From Bacteroidota bacterium (lineage in GTDB: Bacteria; Bacteroidota; Bacteroidia; Chitinophagales; Chitinophagaceae), in contig VGMN01000006.1 of assembly GCA_016866355.1 (NCBI GenBank), positions 40,896-104,895 of the forward strand: a stretch of 64,000 nucleotides of DNA, in the 5' to 3' direction. Position numbers and translations under genes: made by a program. Below are positions 16,713 through 26,477 of this stretch, in pieces. Under the pieces are notes generated by a model. That model saw only the letters and a program-made list of their open reading frames with translations. It did no database searches and was not told where the DNA came from. Numbering within the stretch: the stretch's first letter is position 1; each line of letters begins with the position of its first letter.

Positions 16713-18488
16713 ATGCTACTACAACAAACAATAAAAAATATTCTGGCACAGGTTATTCAAGATGCACTTCGTATTTCAATAACCGAGAACGAACTAGTCA
16801 TTCAACGTACAAAAGAAGAATTTGAGGGCGACTACACCTTAGTATTGTTTGGATTAGTTAAAAAATACAAGCTCAATCCTGAGCATATTGGTAAGTCAAT
16901 AGGCGATGCTTCTTGCGAAAAACACAGTAATCTTTTTAAATCCTATAACTTACTCAAAGGGTTTTTAAACTTTTCCTTACAGGATCACTGTTTGCTTGAC
17001 TTTCTTACTGCCACCTACTCAAACTTGCAGTTTGGAAATGCCCCGGATAACAAAAAGCTGGTGATGGTTGAGTATTCTTCTCCAAATACCAACAAACCCC
17101 TTCACTTAGGTCATTTACGAAATATATTTCTAGGATGGAGCATTGCAGCGCTGTTAAAGGAAAGAGGGTATAATGTGACTAAAAGCTGTGTAGTCAATGA
17201 CCGTGGTATTCACATCTGTAAAAGCATGATTGCTTGGCAGCTTTTTGCAAATGGCGCTACCCCCACAACAGTTGGACAAAAAGGTGATCATTTTGTTGGC
17301 GACTACTATGTGAAATTTAATGAGGCACATAAAAAACAAATAGAAGAAGGAATTACTGCCGGACTTACCAAAGAACAGGCCGAGAAAGAAGCGCCGATTA
17401 TGAAAGCGACGCAACAATTATTACAAGATTGGGAAGCGGGTAACCCAGATGTGTTAGAACTGTGGAATCGAATGAACCAATGGGTTTATAAGGGATTTGA
17501 TGAAACCTATCGTGAAATTGGCGCTGACTTTGATAAAACATATTACGAAAGCAAAACGTACCTCCTAGGCAAGAAATTTGTGGAGCAAGGATTAAAAGAT
17601 GATGTATTCTTTAAAAAGGAAGATGGAAGTGTTTGGATAGATCTAACACCTGAGGGCCTTGACGAGAAGCTGGTACTACGGAAAGATGGCACTTCAGTTT
17701 ACATCACGCAGGACCTGGGATTAGCTGAACAAAAGTTTCAAGAATATCAATATGAGAAAAGTATTTATGTGATAGCTGATGAGCAAAACTATCACATGAA
17801 AGTACTTCAACTCATTTTGCAAAAACTAAAAAAACCGTATGCTAACGGTATTTATCATTTGAGTTATGGAATGGTTGAGTTGCCCAGCGGCAGAATGAAA
17901 AGCCGAGAAGGCACAGTAGTGGACGCAGATGACTTGGTAGCCGAGATGATAGCCGTGGCACGAGCAAAAACAGAAGAGTTGGGAAAAGTGAAAGATTTCA
18001 ATCCAGCTGAATTGAATAAACTCTACCATACACTGGCCTTGGGGGCATTAAAGTTTTATTTACTTCGAGTGGACTCCAAGAAAAAAATGATATTCAACCC
18101 ACAGGAGTCTATCGATTTTCAGGGATTCACGGGTCCGTTTATTCAATACACGTATGCGCGTATTCAATCAATTCTAAGAAAGGAAGGCCCTGCAGCATCG
18201 CAACCGATTGAAAGTAAGTTAGAGAAAGAAGAAAGAGAGCTATTACTTTCATTGGAACTATTCCCATCCATCCTAGACCAAGCAGTTAGTGAACATAATC
18301 CCTCTGTAGTTGCCTTATATATTTTTACAATAGCAAAACTATTTAACTCATTCTACACGCAGCACTCAATTATTAATGCAACTTCTATGGCATCCAGACA
18401 ACTTCGCTTAAGAATTGCTGCCCTTACCGCCATTGTTATTCAAAGATCCATGTCACTGCTTGGTATAGAAGTGCCAAATAGAATGTAA
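16713..18488 (+). CDS. argS: Arginyl-tRNA synthetase
   Basis: Class I synthetase charging tRNA-Arg. 591 aa from the chosen ATG. The N-terminal Add-1 domain (first 110 residues) precedes the HIGH-type motif PNTNKPLHLGHLRN near residue 125. GRMKSREGTVVDADDL near residue 395 stands in for KMSKS. The anticodon-binding DALR domain forms the C-terminus, with the family ending SLLGIEVPNRM. An in-frame ATG 39 bases upstream is rejected because a promoter box lies between the two. It ends three bases from the convergent glgB stop. The window also ends with a tRNA-Arg gene. Confidence 0.96.
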   Translation: MLLQQTIKNILAQVIQDALRISITENELVIQRTKEEFEGDYTLVLFGLVKKYKLNPEHIGKSIGDASCEKHSNLFKSYNLLKGFLNFSLQDHCLLDFLTATYSNLQFGNAPDNKKLVMVEYSSPNTNKPLHLGHLRNIFLGWSIAALLKERGYNVTKSCVVNDRGIHICKSMIAWQLFANGATPTTVGQKGDHFVGDYYVKFNEAHKKQIEEGITAGLTKEQAEKEAPIMKATQQLLQDWEAGNPDVLELWNRMNQWVYKGFDETYREIGADFDKTYYESKTYLLGKKFVEQGLKDDVFFKKEDGSVWIDLTPEGLDEKLVLRKDGTSVYITQDLGLAEQKFQEYQYEKSIYVIADEQNYHMKVLQLILQKLKKPYANGIYHLSYGMVELPSGRMKSREGTVVDADDLVAEMIAVARAKTEELGKVKDFNPAELNKLYHTLALGALKFYLLRVDSKKKMIFNPQESIDFQGFTGPFIQYTYARIQSILRKEGPAASQPIESKLEKEERELLLSLELFPSILDQAVSEHNPSVVALYIFTIAKLFNSFYTQHSIINATSMASRQLRLRIAALTAIVIQRSMSLLGIEVPNRM

Positions 18489-18491
18489 GAT

Positions 18492-20408
18492 CTATGCCAG
18501 CACCAAACCAGCCAAGGGTGGTAAATCAACTTGAATGCTAACCTGCTTTTGCTTTCGGTCAATCCATTTAGACAGTACCTCCTGTTGAGGCATAAAACCA
18601 CTTCCACCCCACGCTGTTTGATCGCTATTAAATAGTACTCTCCATTTTAATTTACCCTGCAGATTCACTGACCAATTAGATCTGGCCACAGGTGTCATAT
18701 TTAATACAACTATCACGGACTTCCCCTTTTTATCAATCCGTTGGTAGGCTACCACTGATTCTTCTCTATGAGATAGGTCTAACCAGCGAAATCCTGCTGG
18801 AGAAAATTGCTGTTCATACAAAGCCGGTGTAGTTTTTAATAAATGATTAAGTGCGGCTAAACAAGCACGTAACCCTGCATGAATGGGAAACTGCAGCAAT
18901 GACCATTGAAGTTCTGTTCTAAAATCCCATTCAGCAGTCTGGCCAAATTCACCACCCATAAAAAGCAGCTTAGCCCCGGGATGCGTCCACATATAGGTGT
19001 AAAGCAATCGTAGATTGGCAAATTTCTGCCATTCATCGCCAGGCATTTTATAGAGTAAGGGACTTTTTCCGTGCACCACTTCGTCATGACTGAGCGGAAG
19101 CATAAAATTTTCGTCATAGAAGTACATCATACTAAACGAAAATTTATCCTGTAAATGTTTACGGTAAAGCGGATCCGCTTTATAATAGCTCAGCGTATCG
19201 TGCATCCACCCCATCATCCATTTCATACCAAATCCAATTCCATTTTGGTTGGTGGGCCAAGAGATGCCAGGCCAATCTGTAGCTTCTTCGGCAATGGTTT
19301 GTACGGCTGGAAAATCACGATATATTGTTTCATTTAACAGCTTCAAAAAAGAAATAGCCTCTAAATTTCCATCTCCCCCAAATTGATTGGGTTCCCATTG
19401 ACCCTCCTTACGAGAATAATTCAATTTAAGCATAGAGGAAACAGCATCGACACGTATACCATCGGCATGAAAGTAGTTGAGCCAAAAGTGAGCATTACTA
19501 ATAAGAAAAGAACGAACCTCTCCCCTCCCATAATTAAAAATGTAACTATTCCAGTCAGGATGAAAACCCTTACGCATGTCAGCATATTCATATGTATGGG
19601 CACCATCAAAAAGATGAAGCCCATGCGCATCATGTGGAAAATGAGAAGGAACCCAATCTAAAATAACTCCAATATTTGCTTGGTGTAATTGGTCAATTAG
19701 GTACATCAATCCCTGGGGTTGGCCAAAACGAGAGGTGGGTGCATAATAGCCCGTGCACTGGTAACCCCAACTTCCATCATAGGGAAATTCCATAACAGGC
19801 ATAAACTCAACATGGGTAAAGCCCATTTCTAAAAGGTAGGGAACAAGTTGTGAGGCAATCACCTCGTATGAATTAAAACGCTCCTGATCCATTGCATCGG
19901 GACGTTGCCAACTCCCTAAGTGCATTTCATATATACTCCAGGGAGCCTCCAATGAATTTTTCTTTTTACGTTGGCGCATCCACTTTTGATCACCCCAATC
20001 ATACGCAAGCTGCCAGGTAATAGATGCAGTATGAGGTCGTTTCTCCCAAAAATTAGCAAAGGGATCACCTTTTATGTGAACTGTTTCTTTATACCCAACA
20101 ATATGATATTTGTAGACTTCGCCTATAGATAAGTAAGGAATAAACCCTTCCCAAATACCACTTTTATCCCATCGTGGATAAAGTGTATGTTTAGATGCGT
20201 CCCAGTGATTAAAATTGCCAATAACCGATACAACAGTGGCATGTGGGGCCCAAACACTAAAGTAGATACCTTGGGTGTTATCAATTTCTACAGCATGATT
20301 ACCAAACTTCTCATATAACCTACAATGGGTGCCATTTTGAAAATCACGAATATCATGATCAGCAAAAAGAGAAAAACTCCAGACATGCGGAATATAAGCA
20401 CCAGTCAT
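18492..20408 (-). CDS. glgB: 1,4-alpha-glucan (glycogen) branching enzyme
   Basis: Introduces alpha-1,6 branches in glycogen. About 638 aa. A CBM48 domain (YFSVWAPHATVVSVIGNFNH, residues about 45-65) precedes the GH13 barrel. Catalytic residues are visible in DGIRVDAVSSML (nucleophile Asp), TIAEEATDWPGIS (acid/base Glu) and PLSHDEVVHG (transition-state Asp). The C-terminal amylase domain ends with SIQVDLPPLAGLVL. An in-frame TTG nine bases upstream is ignored in favour of ATG 20408, nine bases after the amylase stop. Last gene of the glgA-glgC-MFS-amylase-glgB operon. Confidence 0.96.
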   Translation of the reverse strand: MTGAYIPHVWSFSLFADHDIRDFQNGTHCRLYEKFGNHAVEIDNTQGIYFSVWAPHATVVSVIGNFNHWDASKHTLYPRWDKSGIWEGFIPYLSIGEVYKYHIVGYKETVHIKGDPFANFWEKRPHTASITWQLAYDWGDQKWMRQRKKKNSLEAPWSIYEMHLGSWQRPDAMDQERFNSYEVIASQLVPYLLEMGFTHVEFMPVMEFPYDGSWGYQCTGYYAPTSRFGQPQGLMYLIDQLHQANIGVILDWVPSHFPHDAHGLHLFDGAHTYEYADMRKGFHPDWNSYIFNYGRGEVRSFLISNAHFWLNYFHADGIRVDAVSSMLKLNYSRKEGQWEPNQFGGDGNLEAISFLKLLNETIYRDFPAVQTIAEEATDWPGISWPTNQNGIGFGMKWMMGWMHDTLSYYKADPLYRKHLQDKFSFSMMYFYDENFMLPLSHDEVVHGKSPLLYKMPGDEWQKFANLRLLYTYMWTHPGAKLLFMGGEFGQTAEWDFRTELQWSLLQFPIHAGLRACLAALNHLLKTTPALYEQQFSPAGFRWLDLSHREESVVAYQRIDKKGKSVIVVLNMTPVARSNWSVNLQGKLKWRVLFNSDQTAWGGSGFMPQQEVLSKWIDRKQKQVSIQVDLPPLAGLVLA

Positions 20409-20417
20409 GAATACCAA

Positions 20418-22295
20418 TTATTGTAATAGCTCTAACACAAGACTCTCTCCAGGTTTTATTGAAAAATCAGCCAACCGGCTCAATTGACCAGTTACTACAT
20501 CTCTCACACGTCCGTATCCGTCCACTCGCTCTTTATAGATTGACCAATCTGGCTTTATAGGCTGTTTACCAGTATGCGCAATAACTAATACTGTCTGCTT
20601 GGAGTCATACCTAAAATAGAGATACAAACCATCACGTGGAATAAATTGCATTAATCGTCCTGTTGTCAATGCAGTGGAGGATTTTCTGAAATTGGCCAAA
20701 CGACTAACATAGGTAAACGCCGAGTCTTGTAATCCCGTACGTCCTTCTTTTAAAAATCGGTTAGTGCGCAACGGATCTTCAGACCAACCACCTGGAAAAT
20801 CCTCTCTAACGGTGGCGTCTGTATTAACCTTATAATTTTTCATCAATACCTCCGTACCATAATATAATTGTGGCATTCCGCGAAGCGTAAATAACCAATT
20901 CATGGTCATTTTCAGTTTACTCCAATCTTCTCCCAAGACAGAAAAGACTCGATCCATATCGTGGTTATCCAAGAAAATACAATTCTTAGTGGGATCTGCA
21001 TATAAAACGTCTTGCGCAAGTGAATTATACAATTTAATAACTCCGGAAGACCATCCTATTTCTTCTTTTGCGGCACTAATCATTGCAAAACAAGTTTGAA
21101 AATCCAGCATGCCCTCTGCATTATGCGCAAATGGTGTTTTAATAGTATTTCTTGTAAAATAAGCATTGGCCAAAGGAGTGGTAACCCAACTCTCTCCGAA
21201 TATGGTCAATGATGGAAATTCACGCGTAAGTGCACTATTAATTTCGTTTAAAAATTCCTCCTCGTTGTATTTGTAAGTATCTACACGCCATCCGTCAAGC
21301 CCGAATTCTTCTGTTGCCCAAATAGCATATTGTATTAAAAAGCGAGCCACATCTTTATTACGCTGATTCAAATCAGGCAGATGCGGGGTAAACCAACCAT
21401 CCAGCATTTGTCGTTTGTCTTGCATTGAGGCATAGGGATCAAAGAAAACCTCTTCGCGATGATGAGGTGGATTTTTCCCTTGTGAACTGTTGATCCAATC
21501 AGCAGCAGGTGGGTCCTGTGCTATCCAATGATAATTACCAATATGATTATAAATGGCATCCTGGATTATTTTCATTCCTCTACTTTGCGCAGCTTGGCAA
21601 AGTTCTTTGTAAGCTAGGTTTCCACCCAGCCGCTGATCTACTTGGTAATGATCGGTAAACCAGTATCCATGGTATCCCGCAACCTGATTACCCCATTCAT
21701 TCATTCTGGGCATATCATTTTCATTAACGGGTGTAAGCCAAAGTGTGGTAACACCCAGACTCTCTAAATAGGACAAACGATCTCCCACTCCTTTCAAATC
21801 ACCGCCATGTCTAGAAAACTTATTATTTCTATCACAAACAGTATCCCGATATGACCTTACCACATCATTAGAAACATCTCCGTTCGCAAACCGGTCTGTC
21901 ATGATTAAATAAATAAAATCACTCGTATTCACTCCTTTCACCCTAGTAATTCCATTCTGTGTAGATCGCTGTTTGAGTTGATAGGTAAGTTTCAACGTGG
22001 CTTTACCTGGAGATTTTAGTTCAATAAAAAATTGACCAGGCTTTGTAGCAGCAGTTACTAATAAATCAAGTAAAAGATAATTTTTACTAGCAGTTTTTCT
22101 GATGCGCTCTACTCGAATCCCTGGATGTTGGATAGAAACACCAGAATAGGTCCCAACATCGGCGCCTCTTATGATTAAGTTTAAGTGCTGATCAGCAAAA
22201 CCAGTCCACCAATGCGTAGGATATACTACTGGCTGTGCTATTGATGCATGAAAAGCGACTACTTGAAAAATGAAAAGAAATAAAAAACGTTGCAT
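20418..22295 (-). CDS. Periplasmic alpha-amylase/cyclomaltodextrinase (GH13, SusA-like)
   Basis: Hydrolyses maltodextrins or cyclodextrins. 625 aa with a cleavable leader (MQRFLFLFIFQVVAFHASIAQ), so it acts in the periplasm. An N-terminal cyclomaltodextrinase-type domain (VYPTHWWTGFADQHLNLIIR) is followed by the GH13 barrel: YLIMTDRFANGD, GWRVDTYKYNEEEF with the nucleophile Asp, TIFGESWV with the acid/base Glu and FLDNHDMDRVFSV with the third Asp. A small beta domain closes the protein. It is placed between the MFS importer gene (12 bases) and glgB, so its products are probably taken up by that importer. Confidence 0.93.
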   Translation of the reverse strand: MQRFLFLFIFQVVAFHASIAQPVVYPTHWWTGFADQHLNLIIRGADVGTYSGVSIQHPGIRVERIRKTASKNYLLLDLLVTAATKPGQFFIELKSPGKATLKLTYQLKQRSTQNGITRVKGVNTSDFIYLIMTDRFANGDVSNDVVRSYRDTVCDRNNKFSRHGGDLKGVGDRLSYLESLGVTTLWLTPVNENDMPRMNEWGNQVAGYHGYWFTDHYQVDQRLGGNLAYKELCQAAQSRGMKIIQDAIYNHIGNYHWIAQDPPAADWINSSQGKNPPHHREEVFFDPYASMQDKRQMLDGWFTPHLPDLNQRNKDVARFLIQYAIWATEEFGLDGWRVDTYKYNEEEFLNEINSALTREFPSLTIFGESWVTTPLANAYFTRNTIKTPFAHNAEGMLDFQTCFAMISAAKEEIGWSSGVIKLYNSLAQDVLYADPTKNCIFLDNHDMDRVFSVLGEDWSKLKMTMNWLFTLRGMPQLYYGTEVLMKNYKVNTDATVREDFPGGWSEDPLRTNRFLKEGRTGLQDSAFTYVSRLANFRKSSTALTTGRLMQFIPRDGLYLYFRYDSKQTVLVIAHTGKQPIKPDWSIYKERVDGYGRVRDVVTGQLSRLADFSIKPGESLVLELLQ

Positions 22296-22307
22296 ACTAC
22301 TTTATGT

Positions 22308-23624
22308 TTAAGGTTTACGCTCACGAACAAAAATTAAACAAGTTAGGGAAGCTAATAGCAAAAGTACTCCGCCAATGAGAACAGCCATTAATCGGTCATT
22401 TGCCAAAAAATTTTCCATGATATACCCAAAAGTTAAGGCAGCTATTATCTCTGGTAAAACAATAAAAAAATTAAAAATCCCCATGTAAATACCCATTTTT
22501 TCTTGCGGCAATACACCTGCCAAAAGTGAATAAGGCATTGACAGTATAGAGGCCCAGGCAATCCCCACTAAACCCATAGAAACATAAAGCCAAATTGGCG
22601 ATTGGATAAAATGTACGGAGACCAAACCAAGTCCACCTAGTAATAAACAAAGAGAATGTGTCCATTTCTTACCCAACTTAGTAACCCAAAACGGAATTGT
22701 AAAAGAGAAAGCGAATGTTACCAGGTTTAGAATTGCGGAGGTGGCATTTGCAAATTCTAACCCTTGTGTATATCGGTCACTATTAGTAATGGGGTCTCCT
22801 CCAAAAATTGTACTAGCAACTCCTGTACTATAGTAGAACCACATAAGAAATAATCCCGGCCAAGTCAAAAACTGAACCAGCGCAAGTCTTTTCATTGCAT
22901 CTGGCATTTGCGTAATGGCAAGTAATACCTCCTTCCACCCAGGAATAGTTGATTGTCGTTTATTTTTCCAATCGGGGTCTGAAGGAGGATATTCACGGCT
23001 TTTAAAAACGGTGTATAAAACCGCAAAAAGAAACACAGCAGAACCGATATAAAATGACCACATGATATTTTGGGGAATCCCTCCGGCTCCTATTTCGCGT
23101 GAAACTCCAAACCAATTAACCAATAATCCCGGTAAAAAGCCAGCAATGAAGGATGCGGCTCCAATAAACATACTCTGCATCGCATAGCCATAAGACTGTT
23201 GACTTTCGTCCAAATTATCAGCAACAAATGCACGAAACGGTTCCATGGTAATGTTGATGCATGAGTCTAAAATCCACAACGTACCAGCAGCCATCCAAAT
23301 AGCCGAAGCGTTGGGCATATAGAAGAGAGCAACAGAGCTTAGTATAGCCCCAATTAAAAAAAACGGCCTGCGGCGTCCCAAGGTGGGGTGCCAGGTTCGA
23401 TCACTTAGGTATCCGACTATGGGCTGTACGAGTAACCCGGTCATTGGAGCAGCCAACCAAAGCCCTGGTATTTCTTCAGGACTCGCACCAAGAAATTCAT
23501 AAATGGCACTCATATTGCCCATTTGAAGGCTCCAGCCAAATTGAATACCAAAAAAACCAAAGCACATGTTCCAGATTTGCCAAAAATTAAGTTTGGCTTT
23601 ACGACCAGTGTATGCAGTTGACAT
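22308..23624 (-). CDS. MFS maltose/maltodextrin-type permease (SLC45/GPH-like)
   Basis: 438 aa inner-membrane transporter with about 12 helices. The N-terminal [20 protein letters not shown] and the loop [20 protein letters not shown], carrying the R-R-P motif after helix 3, are typical of SLC45/sucrose-maltose symporters and of the maltose permeases found in Bacteroidota glycogen/maltose operons. It lies 39 bases after glgC and 12 bases before the secreted amylase gene, which points to uptake of maltose or short maltodextrins. Glucose itself is an alternative substrate. Confidence 0.85.
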   Translation of the reverse strand: MSTAYTGRKAKLNFWQIWNMCFGFFGIQFGWSLQMGNMSAIYEFLGASPEEIPGLWLAAPMTGLLVQPIVGYLSDRTWHPTLGRRRPFFLIGAILSSVALFYMPNASAIWMAAGTLWILDSCINITMEPFRAFVADNLDESQQSYGYAMQSMFIGAASFIAGFLPGLLVNWFGVSREIGAGGIPQNIMWSFYIGSAVFLFAVLYTVFKSREYPPSDPDWKNKRQSTIPGWKEVLLAITQMPDAMKRLALVQFLTWPGLFLMWFYYSTGVASTIFGGDPITNSDRYTQGLEFANATSAILNLVTFAFSFTIPFWVTKLGKKWTHSLCLLLGGLGLVSVHFIQSPIWLYVSMGLVGIAWASILSMPYSLLAGVLPQEKMGIYMGIFNFFIVLPEIIAALTFGYIMENFLANDRLMAVLIGGVLLLLASLTCLIFVRERKP

Positions 23625-23663
23625 GGGTTAGATTTTACTCAATATAGGAATTAAATCAAGAGA

Positions 23664-24956
23664 TTAAATAGTGAAGCTATCAGGTATAATAGCCCCTTTT
23701 TTTATTACTACTATGCCATCTTTTACACAATAAAGCGGATGATCCTTGTTTTCCAAATGATTTCCCCCATTGATTCTTACATCATTCCCAATTCTAACAT
23801 TTTTGTCGAGAATAGAATTTCTAATATAACAGCGTTCTCCTACTCCCACAGGAGGGATTCCCTTTTGTTTATTTTCCTCCAATTTGTCCAATGTCTCATA
23901 ACTGTCACTACCCATCATGTAGCTATCCACAACCGTGGTACCCAGGCCTACCCTGCTTCTGATTCCAATAACGCATCTTTCCATTCTTGAAGCACTAATG
24001 ATAGATCCCTCAGCCACTAAAACCTTTTCCATTGTGGTGCCACTAATTTTTGCTGGTGGTAACATACGGGAGCGTGTGTAGATTGTCCGATGACTATCGA
24101 ACATATCAAAGGCAGGAATTTCCTCAGTCAATTCAATATTAGCTTGAAAAAAAGAGCGAATATTTCCTATATCAGTCCAGTAACCGGCATATTGGTAACT
24201 GGCCACTTTATATCGGTTAATAGACTGTGGCATGATCTCTTTTCCAAAATCCGTAGCATCCTTGAATTCATTTCGTAATAAATCAAAAAGTAGATTACGG
24301 TTGAAAATGTAAATACCCATACTTGCTAAATAAACACGTCCACTGTCTTTCATGGCTTCTCCCGTTTCACTTACCCAATCAGCTAAAATTTCAGGGGCAG
24401 GCTTTTCAACAAATGAAGTAATTAATCCATTATCGCTTTTCAATATTCCAAACTCAGGGGCTTCTCTTGCTGAAACTGGAATCGTAGCTATAGTAATAGC
24501 AGCACCACTTTGCTTATGCTGATCCAGCATGGCGGCAAAATCCATTTGATAAAGCTGATCTCCCGAAAGAATTAAAACATATTGACTTTCAAAAGGCTCA
24601 ATATGACGCAGCCCCTGACGAACTGCGTCTGCAGTTCCCTGAAACCATGTTGGGTTATCTGGTGTTTGTTCAGCGGCAAGGATATCAACAAAAGCTCTGC
24701 TAAAAGCACTAAAATGATACGTGTTTTTAATATGTCGGTTGAGTGAGGCCGAATTAAATTGAGTCAAAACAAACATACGACCAATGCCATTATTTAAGCA
24801 GTTTGAAATTGGAATGTCAACTAACCTGTATTTTCCAGCAATGGGTACGGCGGGCTTGGATCTTGTAGCTGTCAGCGGATAAAGCCTTGAGCCAGCTCCT
24901 CCTCCTAAAATCACAGAAAGTATCTCTGTTGCATGTGTAATAGTTCTTATAGCCAT
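23664..24956 (-). CDS. glgC: Glucose-1-phosphate adenylyltransferase
   Basis: Makes ADP-glucose, the committed step of bacterial glycogen synthesis. 430 aa. The N-terminal nucleotide-binding loop LSVILGGGAGSRLYPLTATR is followed by KPAVPIAGKYRLVDIPISNC. The substrate site shows FVEKPAPEILADW and YAGYWTDIGNIRSF. A left-handed beta-helix domain with GVGERCYIRNSILDKNVRIG occupies the last third, the usual tetramer and effector-binding region. Starts six bases after glgA ends, so the pair is surely co-translated. Confidence 0.96.
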   Translation of the reverse strand: MAIRTITHATEILSVILGGGAGSRLYPLTATRSKPAVPIAGKYRLVDIPISNCLNNGIGRMFVLTQFNSASLNRHIKNTYHFSAFSRAFVDILAAEQTPDNPTWFQGTADAVRQGLRHIEPFESQYVLILSGDQLYQMDFAAMLDQHKQSGAAITIATIPVSAREAPEFGILKSDNGLITSFVEKPAPEILADWVSETGEAMKDSGRVYLASMGIYIFNRNLLFDLLRNEFKDATDFGKEIMPQSINRYKVASYQYAGYWTDIGNIRSFFQANIELTEEIPAFDMFDSHRTIYTRSRMLPPAKISGTTMEKVLVAEGSIISASRMERCVIGIRSRVGLGTTVVDSYMMGSDSYETLDKLEENKQKGIPPVGVGERCYIRNSILDKNVRIGNDVRINGGNHLENKDHPLYCVKDGIVVIKKGAIIPDSFTI

Positions 24957-24962
24957 AGTGCG

Positions 24963-26384
24963 TTATTTTAAATGCTGGTATAAATGCAGATAAGCGGAGG
25001 CCGCTTTACTCCATGAAAAATCAAGCTCCATCATACCATAACAATAATTGACATATTTGTCATGTTCAGTATAATACAATGAAATGGCTCGACCAATTGA
25101 GTGGGTGATATCCCAAACAGATGCGTCATTAAAACAAATTCCGTATCCACCTCTATCGCCAATATCTATTACGGTATCAATTAAGCCTCCCACTCTTCTC
25201 ACCAATGGCATAGTCCCAAAGCGCATTGCATAAAGTTGATTTAATCCACAAGGCTCTACACGACTTGGCATTAGTAAGAAATCAGCGGCCGCATATAAAC
25301 TGTGGCTTAACGACTCCTCATATCCTATATAACAAGCATAAAACCCTCCCGCAATATTTTGTAGTTCTCTAAGTTGATATTCAATTTCTTTTTGTCCGGA
25401 ACCTAATACTATATAATTAGCACGGCCAGGATGCTTTAATAATGCATCCTGGATGGCTACGGGTAATACATCTGCTGCTTTTTCACCAACCAATCGCCCG
25501 ATAAAAGTGAATAAAGGAAGCGATGGATCCATACCAAATTCTTTACATATTTCTTCCTTATTTTTCCGCTTTCCCTCCACCATCGTTTCTTTACCATAAT
25601 GAAAGAGCAAATAAGGATCTAATGCAGGATCCCAAATTTCTGTGTCAATGCCATTCAATATACCAACACATTTGCCGCGTTCGTAATCAAACAATTTCTC
25701 AAGCCCCCCCGCGTGAATCTTTAGTTCATTTAAATAACTATTACTAACAATAGTAACACGCCAAGCTGATTTGATAGCTGCAGCCAATGGGTTTATCTCA
25801 CCATGCCAATCTAGCAAGTTCCATTTCCACGAATCATAGGGAGGAAGTAATTGTTGCTTATTCCAATTAAAGGCACCCTGATATTGCGCATTATGCACAG
25901 TAAAAACAGTGGGTATTGATTGTAAGCGAGATCGAAACTGGTTAGTTTGCGTTAAAAAAAAAGGAACTAATCCGCAATGATGGTCATGGCAGTGAACTAC
26001 TGCAGGTAAGTGCTGCCAGTGATAAATCCAATCACAAACAGCCAGTTGAAAAGCAATGAATCGTTCTGTATCGTCCCGGTAACCATATATTTTTTCACGA
26101 TCAAGTAAGCCATTAATATCAACTAAGTAGAGATCAAATCCTAACTTGTTTGACTTTTCTCTAATTACACTGTATTTGAAATATTGATCTTGAAGATATT
26201 GCCCTCCTTCATGAACCAACTCCCACTCTTGATTATACAAAAAAGAGGTACGATACATGGGAATTACCGCCTTGGCAATTAAACTAAGTCTATTTTGATA
26301 TTTAGGCAAGGCTCCCACTACATCACCTAACCCCCCTGCCTTGGCTACCGGAAAGCACTCTGCTGCAACATGTAAAATCTCCAT
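24963..26384 (-). CDS. glgA: Glycogen synthase (ADP-glucose, GT5)
   Basis: Extends alpha-1,4-glucan chains from ADP-glucose. 473 aa from ATG 26384. It begins with MEILHVAAECFPVAKAGGLG, containing the ADP-glucose-binding K-x-G-G-L motif, and has VVHCHDHHCGLVPFF, NGIDTEIWDPALD, the FIGRLVGEKAADVLP start of the second Rossmann domain, and PSRVEPCGLNQLYAMRFGTM near the catalytic Glu. The frame remains open 63 bases upstream, but the family N-terminus fixes the start. First gene of the five-gene operon and divergent from the FucP-type importer across 93 bases. No exact promoter box was found there. Confidence 0.95.
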   Translation of the reverse strand: MEILHVAAECFPVAKAGGLGDVVGALPKYQNRLSLIAKAVIPMYRTSFLYNQEWELVHEGGQYLQDQYFKYSVIREKSNKLGFDLYLVDINGLLDREKIYGYRDDTERFIAFQLAVCDWIYHWQHLPAVVHCHDHHCGLVPFFLTQTNQFRSRLQSIPTVFTVHNAQYQGAFNWNKQQLLPPYDSWKWNLLDWHGEINPLAAAIKSAWRVTIVSNSYLNELKIHAGGLEKLFDYERGKCVGILNGIDTEIWDPALDPYLLFHYGKETMVEGKRKNKEEICKEFGMDPSLPLFTFIGRLVGEKAADVLPVAIQDALLKHPGRANYIVLGSGQKEIEYQLRELQNIAGGFYACYIGYEESLSHSLYAAADFLLMPSRVEPCGLNQLYAMRFGTMPLVRRVGGLIDTVIDIGDRGGYGICFNDASVWDITHSIGRAISLYYTEHDKYVNYCYGMMELDFSWSKAASAYLHLYQHLK

Positions 26385-26477
26385 AAAGTCATCTCTCGTT
26401 ACTCTGTAATTTAGGTCAAAAAAATGAGGCTTCATTCCAAAAATCACCTATTTTCAACCCTACCAAAAAACCAATTC